The notes under the pieces: model-generated | What the model saw: only the letters and a program-made list of their open reading frames with translations | What the model was told of the DNA's origin: nothing | The model's database searches: none | Made by a program: the position numbers and the translations under genes | Origin: a virus | Length of the DNA stretch: 21,714 bases | Virus record (IMG/VR): IMGVR_UViG_3300037088_000382 | Coordinates: 1 to 21,714 of that record | Reading direction: 5' to 3' (one strand) | In this document: one piece after another, positions 16,101-21,714 of the stretch | Position numbering within the stretch: the stretch's first letter is position 1 | How the letters are laid out: each line of letters begins with the position of its first letter

Positions 16101-19100
16101 GCTGGGTATGAACCTGGCTGGGTAATTGAACCAACCTTGGCCCAAGAGCCAATTTGAGCGATTTCATTCTTAAAATTGCCCCACTCGTAGCCACGAACCG
16201 ATGTAGACTGTGTAGCTCCGGGCCAGTCACAGATTTTTAGGTCTGAATCATAGCTTGGACGGCTTTCCAGGAAGTTCTTTCTTGTTAGTCCACAAAGGGT
16301 GCCATTAAGAGGCGGATGTTCGTTTTTGAATAGAAGTATGGACGATGCTTTCGTACCGTCAGCTCCATTTCCGCTGCGGGTGCTTTCAACGTTAAAGGGA
16401 ACTCTAATCGTGCTCCCTTCAATTGACCCGACAGAGAAAAGAGAGAAATCTGCCGGCATATCCAGTTCGCTTCTAGAAGCCTTTACAGTAGCGGACAGTG
16501 AATTCCCAGATTGCTTGAGAGCTTCCGTTTCAAAAGTGGCTACGGTAGGCCCAAGCTGAATAAGGTCGCCTTCATTGTCGTTTGTGTTGAGCCTGATCTT
16601 TGAGGTTTGATATACCCTTGCTGCAGCTCCTTTTACGATTAAGGCGTCACTGAGAGACTGAGGAGAATAAGTATTGGCTGATATGGTCAGCTTTGTGGTA
16701 GGGGCAGAGGTGTTGTAAATCGCCCATCCCTGAATGCCAGTGTACGTACCAGTGACAGGGCAGAGGTATGTAGAGGCTAGTCCGCTACCATCAATGGTTT
16801 CAACTGTAGCTCCAATAACGGCTTCGCCACCTCCAAACCAACCGCTGTCTTCTTGTCCACCAAAGACAAAGATGTTATTACTAATAACAGCGCTAGCAAA
16901 CATCGATTTACAACCAGAAATGGTTGAAGACGATGTAATCTTAGCCCACTTGCTAGTTCCGCTATTGTAGTAAACGTGACAGAACGTTCTTTCTAATCCG
17001 CCAGTTGCAGAATTAGACAATTCAGCAAACGGAAGAATAAGTGTTCCCCCGGCCGTTTTAACCAATTGGTTTGATCGGCCGAAGTAAAGGAACTGAATAA
17101 AAGTAGATGGGGCAGGGGTAGCTTCTGTAATAGAAGTGCCGTTGTAAACAACCTCAGTTGCAGAAAAACCGGGAGTTGTAGAGATAGGTCCCTGTGAAGT
17201 CCAAGCGTTCCCAGAAATACTATAGGTGTAGTACCACTGATCTGCAACGGCTAATATAGTATTGGAATTAAGAACCTCAGCTACATAGTTCCTAAACCTA
17301 GTAACACTTCCAGTGACGGGAACGCTTGCAAGTGCAGACCAAGTATGAGAAGACGGACTGTATTTGTTGCAAGTAAGAACAACAGATCCTGAACTTTCAT
17401 CAGTAGCTGCTGTTACGGGGTTGATGTTGAAATCTGAGAACCCGCCAACCATCATAACGTCATTAGATGGGAGATTGATAGAAGTATGAGAAAACCGATT
17501 ATTGGTAAATGTAACTGGGAAAACTAGTGTGTTAGACGCCGTTGCGTACTCTACAGAGTTATTTAGAACAACAGTAGAGATTCCGCCGCAGATAAGAACG
17601 TTTCCTGTAGATAGCAACGTAGCTGTATGTAGGTAAACAGCTTGAGATAGTGTCGGTCCTGCAGTCCATGTATTTAAAGATGGATCGTATAGTTCAGTAG
17701 AGGCTAGAGCAACGCCATCAACTCCACAACCACCTACTACTAAAATCTTACCATTGCCTAAAGCTGTTGCAGTATGGCCGTAACGGGCTACGCCCATTGG
17801 AGCGGCCGAAGTCCAAGCTCCGGTAGTAGAATTGTAGATTTCAGTAGAAGCTAAAGCTCCGGTATTTTGAGAGCATAAACCACCGCAAACCAGTATATTG
17901 CTGGTACTCGGCAATACTGTGGCCGTAGGCCGTTTCCTTGCCGATTTGCCAGCGGGAAATTCAATCACTACTTGGTTTAATGCTGGCTTATCAATAATTT
18001 TCCAATTACCAACTAAAGCCGCTGGCAAGCTATTGTTGGCTGTCTGGTACAAAAGGAGATTCTGGCCAATTTCAACATTACTATCAAAATTGAAACTGTT
18101 CTGTACCAACAGATGAATACAGGAAGGGGTTACCTTGTAAATAGATACTGTTAACGCTGTAACATCGCCCTTACCACTATCAACAACAGTCGTGTTCCCG
18201 TCCGTAACAAACCACAAAGGTTGATCAGAGGCTACCGTAAGGGAAGAGAAGCTACTAGACTCCAAGAACGCTTTAGTCCAAAGAGAGCCTAAAGTTAACC
18301 TGTCATTAACGGCTAACGGATGAGTAAGAATGATAGTGCCGGTAGCTCTATCAAGAGTGTAGTTAAAAAACTCCACCGGCCTATCATTCAAAAAGAGAAG
18401 AAGCGTTTGGGATTTTGTGGTAGGGAACCCCAAGATATCCTTGGTTGAACCCCCAGTAACAAAAACGGCTCCGAGTTCTTCTTTAGGGAAGAGGGTTACT
18501 CTGGTAGTATTAGAAGATACCCTAGCGCCGAAATTTAAAGCAGTGTTTGAGTTGATAGACGAAACAACATCATAAGCCGATGCGGCTTGAGGAGAGTTAA
18601 AGATAGAGGTGTCAAATGTGTGGGTTTGTGGATCGGCAAAACCAACAGAGACCGATAACGTTGCTCCGTTGGGAATAGTGTAAGGGGCCGCATTAACTGA
18701 TTCAACGGAAGCCTTTACGATAGGAGACTGAATAGTCTTAAAGTCCGTCTCACCGCCAGTGGCGAGCGCGCGGAGGACTTCATAACCTACACCTTCATAG
18801 ATTGGCTCGTAGCCGTTACCATCATCGATATAGAGGACTGAGGGTTTACCGAAACGTCTTAGGAGAGAAGACGATAGAACGGTTTTTTGTTCGTCAGGGG
18901 AGGTAACGTTAAGGGCGGCTGTTTTAATAGCAAGGTCAGTACCTTTGGTCTTGCTATTCCTGATGTTCTTAATTCTGGTTCTGTAATCCTTAGCGCTTTC
19001 AGAATCTCGGCCATCAGTTACCCTATTGGGATTAGTAACCGCAGCTCCCGTAAATGGCGGTGAGCCGCCAAAATCGGAGATAGCTCCCTCAGGTACATTA

Positions 19101-19819
19101 CCAATAACTCCAGGTGTAAGGCAGATTACACTAATACCATTTAATTCGGTCTCGCCATCGGCAAGAACTCCACCTACTAACACTGAATATTGAACAGGCG
19201 TGGATAGAGCGCCAGCAGGGGTAGATACGATTTGGCCAGCATTGACGTTACGATCACCGCCCTGGCCAATGACAACTTCTTCACCTTGGTTATGGAATGC
19301 TGCAGTAGGGGTAGAAAGGGTAATTGTCCAATAATTGCCACTATCTACCTTACTCGTATAAACAAGAGGACCCTCCTGTTGGGCCGTTCCTCGGCCAATA
19401 TAAAGAACGCCAGAAGCTGTGGCTGATAAGAATGTAGTTGTCTTGTCTACATAGAGAATCGTAGACCCAACAATAGGAGCGGGCTGACCGTGGTATAAAT
19501 TCGCTGCGATGCGACTGTAACGGGTGTCAGTAATAGTAACAATTGTGCTGGCCGCTATTGGCCCGAATTGGGGGATTTTTTCATCTGCACCAATTCGTTG
19601 TAGGCCAATTCCTTCAATATTGTCAACGTCCTTAGACTGCAGGGCCTGAAAAACGCCATAGGTAGACCTTGAAAGGCTTTGGGATACAGACTCTAGGATT
19701 GATAAGATCGGGCTGCCAACTTTGAAGCGTCTGATCCCAATTCTAGAAGTAACGCTATCTAGCATTTCCCCAAGGATCTGGGGCTGTGACAGCGGCGTAG
19801 GAATGTCTTGTTGAGCCAT
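13184..19819 (-). CDS. Giant baseplate J-like protein with internal kelch-like propeller (2211 aa)
   Basis: Residues 1-330 look like a Baseplate_J (Mu gp47 / P2 gpJ / T4 gp6-related) protein: ILSILESVSQSLSR near 42-55, then LTPGVIGNVPEG at about 233-244 and the signature VTDGRDSESAKDYRTRIKN at about 267-285. The J-type C-terminus is at about 2130-2211 (ELADRVKSIIAGVINSSPHG, then SVSDMVSAASKVDGVDTV). The J core is thus split by roughly 1,800 residues, holding a kelch-like propeller (about 625-1015) and many repeated beta modules. Ordinary J proteins are a few hundred residues long. J proteins form the baseplate wedge ring that links sheath, hub and fibres. The start ATG has no clear Shine-Dalgarno site. 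It is first in the minus-strand tail operon, 35 nt from a divergent gene. Confidence 0.9.
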   Translation of the reverse strand: MAQQDIPTPLSQPQILGEMLDSVTSRIGIRRFKVGSPILSILESVSQSLSRSTYGVFQALQSKDVDNIEGIGLQRIGADEKIPQFGPIAASTIVTITDTRYSRIAANLYHGQPAPIVGSTILYVDKTTTFLSATASGVLYIGRGTAQQEGPLVYTSKVDSGNYWTITLSTPTAAFHNQGEEVVIGQGGDRNVNAGQIVSTPAGALSTPVQYSVLVGGVLADGETELNGISVICLTPGVIGNVPEGAISDFGGSPPFTGAAVTNPNRVTDGRDSESAKDYRTRIKNIRNSKTKGTDLAIKTAALNVTSPDEQKTVLSSSLLRRFGKPSVLYIDDGNGYEPIYEGVGYEVLRALATGGETDFKTIQSPIVKASVESVNAAPYTIPNGATLSVSVGFADPQTHTFDTSIFNSPQAASAYDVVSSINSNTALNFGARVSSNTTRVTLFPKEELGAVFVTGGSTKDILGFPTTKSQTLLLFLNDRPVEFFNYTLDRATGTIILTHPLAVNDRLTLGSLWTKAFLESSSFSSLTVASDQPLWFVTDGNTTVVDSGKGDVTALTVSIYKVTPSCIHLLVQNSFNFDSNVEIGQNLLLYQTANNSLPAALVGNWKIIDKPALNQVVIEFPAGKSARKRPTATVLPSTSNILVCGGLCSQNTGALASTEIYNSTTGAWTSAAPMGVARYGHTATALGNGKILVVGGCGVDGVALASTELYDPSLNTWTAGPTLSQAVYLHTATLLSTGNVLICGGISTVVLNNSVEYATASNTLVFPVTFTNNRFSHTSINLPSNDVMMVGGFSDFNINPVTAATDESSGSVVLTCNKYSPSSHTWSALASVPVTGSVTRFRNYVAEVLNSNTILAVADQWYYTYSISGNAWTSQGPISTTPGFSATEVVYNGTSITEATPAPSTFIQFLYFGRSNQLVKTAGGTLILPFAELSNSATGGLERTFCHVYYNSGTSKWAKITSSSTISGCKSMFASAVISNNIFVFGGQEDSGWFGGGEAVIGATVETIDGSGLASTYLCPVTGTYTGIQGWAIYNTSAPTTKLTISANTYSPQSLSDALIVKGAAARVYQTSKIRLNTNDNEGDLIQLGPTVATFETEALKQSGNSLSATVKASRSELDMPADFSLFSVGSIEGSTIRVPFNVESTRSGNGADGTKASSILLFKNEHPPLNGTLCGLTRKNFLESRPSYDSDLKICDWPGATQSTSVRGYEWGNFKNEIAQIGSWAKVGSITQPGSYPAFSDSTALGISSSVALSPNQPFYCGLPFKFSPTDKLSVVVDQNTTSGFFSIPMSRKVAAANSTYGSQITINDAENSHDTLAKKFGVGYSFNNFDVLMKARNKVGNILYRFYRPGAEGENYIVRYLYPTAPAQQLSVTLDHAWLKNPPTYSHADKTFININLPSGAAYTNNTITPTTRLNIQEYPLSNNIKEIHLLTGFQVTQAERTTIGDQTALRIQYPDSHLVNVFSIGDVIRYDAITPTPTTLLSGQTIIVNVGSLNTSTMLQDIYLAPLSLDDGTATYSLTTNPGTISLDPAAIAKVGFDPTISTGDIAVIGDPQYSTLFNNNPIKITAIGSSNQYLKGKILGDTSGAGSLTSTPATVSVFRNSTATESSIVASVNALATAAKSACPITATLLSGGSTVINAADWDTNTAWDSGTQLVDGYNAVLSTALPGSISVDHQVVLKRPTASNLATNSDWQNEEIYLLPAYASDVVRWLNTPCITGLWSQALIEAINSGTSIQITSKNAGSQSAIQVSGVGANQATAAVVGSALVPYEGGPAFIVSVNTSGADGFRGGDIVKIVNTVNIQKPYSNSIAGITVTSVAEDGTWTISGGNLPFITAFAQHKTTTASFEKAGNFAVIKLNSPYFLNPDLRNCGQYIYITTRSFSGGLITTNLPLVHNANKGVFKIVNVTHNGSVIWIENPTVAEEKSVCDFNILDSGSLLPGDTIVVTDDRFGAGNKGSWTIDSVGSLSGGAQFINPCFKVSIQNKTATKFAGSKLMNIFSVQVIEANPGVFYKKILGINPNQANSGLTDIKLCDMGVGYQSVPPESAAISISAGSIIESTSKPNFPNDLNLGIDAYKYHTGLVGEVNKVLYGTSDTQTYPGFVANGASVLVDGPVIKRIQRAFAIRSVGNPSQELADRVKSIIAGVINSSPHGENISVSDMVSAASKVDGVDTVTPLFEGDQVILSASEKGMVLNPQEDISVIFLGV
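16775..17947 (-). other. Kelch-like beta-propeller domain in the baseplate J-like protein
   Basis: Kelch strands are at about residues 645 (NILVCGGLCS), 696 (KILVVGGCGV), 744 (NVLICGGIS), 792 (DVMMVGGFSD), 859 (TILAVADQWYY, degenerate), 923 (LVKTAGGTLIL, degenerate) and 986 (NIFVFGGQED). The first three blades are textbook bacterial kelch, with ARYGHTATALGNGKILVVGG, then TELYDPSLNTWTAG. The last blades have drifted. Seven blades is the simplest reading. Confidence 0.85.
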
Positions 19820-19854
19820 TATAACTAAGATTGTTTTTACATAATCTTTAACCT
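19820..19854. promoter_or_regulatory. Divergent 35-bp intergenic region with inverted repeat
   Basis: This AT-rich gap separates the divergent baseplate operon and fibre operon. It contains an inverted repeat, AAGATT at 19827-19832 and AATCTT at 19843-19848, around a T-rich 10-bp centre. Neither flanking ATG has a recognisable Shine-Dalgarno site in this space, so the first genes may start near their transcripts' 5' ends. With so little room, promoters for both directions must overlap or extend into the coding starts. The dyad could be a shared operator or late-promoter element; no consensus is matched with certainty. Confidence 0.4.
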
Positions 19855-20244
19855 ATGAGCGCTACCTATAATCCCATAATTCAGCAAAACGCTACTTGGG
19901 AAATTACTCTTACGATTAGAAACCCATCCGTTGACGGTGGAATTACTCCTGGAACCCCTTTTGACCTTACTGGATATACGGGGCAGAGTCAAATTAAGTC
20001 TTCTGATGGGACAGTTTTAGGTTCGCCAACGGTTACGGTTATGGATATGACTGGAGGGGTTTTAAAGGTTTCTACGTCAATAACTCAAAACGCAGCCCTG
20101 CCTGCAACGTCCAAGGCTACCCCACCCAAACCTCCTCTTCCAGGATACGACGTCCTTATTGCAAACACAAGTTTGTCTAAAGTCTTTAGGGTTTTAAAAG
20201 GGGAAGTAACCGTTGAGGCGGGTGTTACCACTTGGATCCCATAA
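19855..20244 (+). CDS. BppU-N-like / baseplate-upper-protein-like small structural protein (129 aa)
   Basis: The protein begins with a hallmark layout of small phage proteins found beside tail fibres: a QNATWEITLTI strand (11-21), PFDLTGYTGQSQIKSSDGT (36-53), then MTGGVLKVSTS (65-75) and a C-terminal YDVLIANTSLSKVFRVLKGE and VTVEAGVTTW stretch. This resembles the N-terminal domain of BppU-type baseplate proteins, which attaches receptor-binding proteins. It has no membrane segment. The start ATG lacks a clear ribosome site. It is first in a three-gene operon ending in a repeat-rich fibre, so it probably joins that fibre to the virion. Confidence 0.7.
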   Translation: MSATYNPIIQQNATWEITLTIRNPSVDGGITPGTPFDLTGYTGQSQIKSSDGTVLGSPTVTVMDMTGGVLKVSTSITQNAALPATSKATPPKPPLPGYDVLIANTSLSKVFRVLKGEVTVEAGVTTWIP

Positions 20245-20567
20245 GTTTAGACATTGTTATTCAGCCTGAAGAAAACATCCAGGTTGGAGTAACAGAAGCT
20301 CCCGTTTTTTTAACCGTTTCTTCAATTTCTGAGGCGATAACCTCTACTATTATTAATAACCCAATAGTAGCAGAAATATCTCCAGAAACTACCGTTCAAC
20401 TGTCGGAAACAATAGAAACAGAGACAACGGTAACTGTTATGGAACCCCCTCTGACTTCAACTACCATTATTAATATTGGACCCAAAGGAGATCCTGGTAG
20501 CGGCAGTGGCGGGGGTGGAGGATTTGATCCAGCTCAGGCAGCTTATGCAATCGCTTTAAGAGGATAA
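20232..20567 (+). CDS. Short fibre-like protein with collagen motif and fibre-linker end (111 aa)
   Basis: The only reasonable start is a TTG at 20232, overlapping the previous gene by 13 nt; GGGTG lies about 8 nt upstream. The N-terminal 80 residues are Thr/Ile/Glu-rich and beta-prone, with no Cys and almost no basic residues. They are followed by a short collagen-like stretch, IGPKGDPGSGSGGGGG (about 82-97), and an end FDPAQAAYAIALRG. That end resembles the linker AYxIAxxNGFxGTEAxW seen after collagen-like repeats in many phage fibres, cut short after the first part. It may be a small trimeric neck for the next fibre. TTG start and short length lower confidence. Confidence 0.6.
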   Translation: MDPISLDIVIQPEENIQVGVTEAPVFLTVSSISEAITSTIINNPIVAEISPETTVQLSETIETETTVTVMEPPLTSTTIINIGPKGDPGSGSGGGGGFDPAQAAYAIALRG

Positions 20568-20569
20568 TT

Positions 20570-21714
20570 ATGCACACCCTAAGTTCTACAGATACAATGT
20601 TTATTCAATTGGCAAATGCTAGAGTTTCAAGCGATTGTCATTGGCGCATTTCATATTGGGATGCAATACTGGCAACTTCCGCCTTTGCAGTAGAAGGTAG
20701 TGTTGGGGGTAACACCAATGGGGTTACGCCAGTAGAATTGCTGACTTCTCCCGCCACAGGGAATGTTCGCCATCCTCGGGCCTTTACTATGGTCAACTCC
20801 GACTCTGTGACCATTACTGCCATGATTGTCATTGGCGGATTAGTCTATCAGGCGATCTTACGAAGTGGCGACGTTCTACAGATGACAGAGAAAGAGGGGT
20901 GGTTTGTTACCGACGCTACTGGGTCTGGGAAAATGGCTCTCGCCAGCGCTAAATGGGGAGATCTTGAAGGTTCCATTTCTGACCAGACCGATCTTTCTTC
21001 CGCATTGGCCAGCCGAGTTTTTTCAAACGCAGCCATCTTCGCGTCTGGCTCAACAAACAAAATTGTTCAGTATGATGCTAAGGGGCTTGTCCTTAGTGGC
21101 ACTGACGCTACAACAGCTAATATTCCTGACACTACTGATAAAAGATACATAACTGACGCTCAAAGAACTGTTGTTAGCAATATTAGCGGATCCAATACTG
21201 GAGATCAAACGCTTGTAGGATTAGGTGGAGTTTCAACTTCAAGAACGGTAGCCGGGCACGCCTTAAGTTCAGATGTAACACTTACAACGGCAGATGTTTC
21301 TGATTCAACAGATAAGCGATATGTAACCGACGCCCAACGAACAGTTATTGGCAATACTAGTGGAACCAATACCGGAGACGAGACTAGCACAACAATCAAG
21401 TCTAAGTTGGGGATTTCCACTCTGTCAGGCTCCAATACTGGAGACGAGACAGCCATAACCATTGAATCGAAGCTAGGTGTCTCATCTGGCAACACAACGG
21501 CTTTGTCAAATCTCAGCGGAACTAACACTGGAGATGAAACCAATACAACAATCAAGTCCAAGCTAGGAATCGCTACTCTTTCGGGCTCTAACACTGGAGA
21601 CCAGACACTATCCGGGCTCGGCGGCGTAGCCGCCAATTCGGCAATTGCAGGAGGTACCAAGACAAAGGTCTCGTACGACACGAAGGGGCTCATTACTAGT
21701 GGCGCAGACGCCAC
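20570..21714 (+). CDS. Repeat-rich tail fibre protein (5' part, runs off the window)
   Basis: The ATG at 20570 follows AGAGGA with 5-nt spacing, three nt after the previous stop, and the frame stays open to the window end (381 codons visible). Residues 1-125 form a unique N-terminal domain (for example FAVEGSVGGNTNGVTPVELL), probably the virion-attachment part. From about residue 163 there are fibre repeats: KIVQYDAKGLVLSGTDAT, TTDKRYITDAQRTVVSN and the motif SG(S/T)NTGD(Q/E)T, typical of long phage tail fibres. There are five NTGD motifs. The C-terminus, which would hold the receptor-binding tip or an intramolecular chaperone, is not in the window. Fibre identity is well supported; the host receptor is unknown. 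Confidence 0.88.
   Translation, partial: MHTLSSTDTMFIQLANARVSSDCHWRISYWDAILATSAFAVEGSVGGNTNGVTPVELLTSPATGNVRHPRAFTMVNSDSVTITAMIVIGGLVYQAILRSGDVLQMTEKEGWFVTDATGSGKMALASAKWGDLEGSISDQTDLSSALASRVFSNAAIFASGSTNKIVQYDAKGLVLSGTDATTANIPDTTDKRYITDAQRTVVSNISGSNTGDQTLVGLGGVSTSRTVAGHALSSDVTLTTADVSDSTDKRYVTDAQRTVIGNTSGTNTGDETSTTIKSKLGISTLSGSNTGDETAITIESKLGVSSGNTTALSNLSGTNTGDETNTTIKSKLGIATLSGSNTGDQTLSGLGGVAANSAIAGGTKTKVSYDTKGLITSGADA
21059..21714 (+). repeat. Nested coding repeats in the tail fibre (66/156/174/603-nt periods)
   Basis: Copies of SG(S/T)NTGD(Q/E)T start at 21185, 21359, 21425, 21515 and 21581. Spacings of 66 and 156 nt show a 22-codon unit (with TTIKSKLGI) nested in a 52-codon unit. The DKRY(I/V)TDAQRTV block recurs 174 nt apart. 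The block KxVxYDxKGLxxSGxDAT at 21059 recurs 603 nt later (201 codons) at the window end, so a large super-repeat is starting again. All periods are multiples of three. DNA identity between copies is partial, so they are old or under drift. Confidence 0.8.

Noticed and set aside
21185-21607. Regularly spaced repeats as a possible CRISPR array
   Set aside because: Copies are degenerate, in frame, encode NTGD fibre motifs and have unequal spacing; there are no unique spacers.
21205-21714. Minus-strand open frame opposite the tail fibre
   Set aside because: Its repeated Val/Pro/Ser product mirrors the fibre repeats in the correct plus frame, which has a good ribosome site and known fibre motifs.

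Overview
The window looks like part of a large, contractile-tailed bacteriophage (myovirus-type) genome. The main reasons are a giant baseplate J-like protein, a neighbouring large baseplate protein, tail-fibre-like proteins, an M15-type cell-wall peptidase, and a tightly packed operon of T4-style nucleic-acid enzymes (an Rnl2-type RNA ligase, an Rnl1-type RNA ligase, a metallophosphoesterase and a FEN-like 5' nuclease). Base composition is moderate and fairly even. I saw no rRNA, tRNA, IS element or CRISPR array. The host cannot be named from the sequence.

Layout. (1) Positions 1-4917, plus strand: a truncated unknown gene, a short gap, then eight tightly packed genes: Rnl2-like ligase, a 55-aa membrane peptide, metallophosphoesterase, Rnl1-like ligase, 5' nuclease, a 61-aa membrane peptide, a 65-aa Cys-rich protein and a 132-aa unknown. 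Most junctions are ATGA/GTGA/TAATG overlaps, which suggests one translationally coupled operon for RNA repair and nucleic-acid processing. (2) Positions 4900-19819, minus strand: a tail/baseplate operon read right to left. It runs from the 2,211-aa baseplate J-like protein, through a 1,199-aa baseplate protein, a small tail-tube-like protein, a 695-aa fibre-like protein, a 363-aa glycine-rich protein and a 130-aa fibre-tip-like protein, to the M15 peptidase. It meets the plus-strand operon with an 18-nt overlap of the two coding ends. (3) Positions 19855-21714, plus strand: a divergent mini-operon with a BppU-like small protein, a short collagen-motif protein and a repeat-rich tail fibre that runs off the window.

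The most unusual feature is that both large baseplate proteins appear to be conserved baseplate scaffolds interrupted by a roughly seven-bladed kelch-like beta-propeller of about 390 residues, together with other repeated beta modules. This implies a baseplate decorated with two different propellers, plausibly for surface (glycan) binding. The second point of interest is the compact cassette pairing both T4 RNA-ligase types with a phosphoesterase that could act as an end-healing enzyme.
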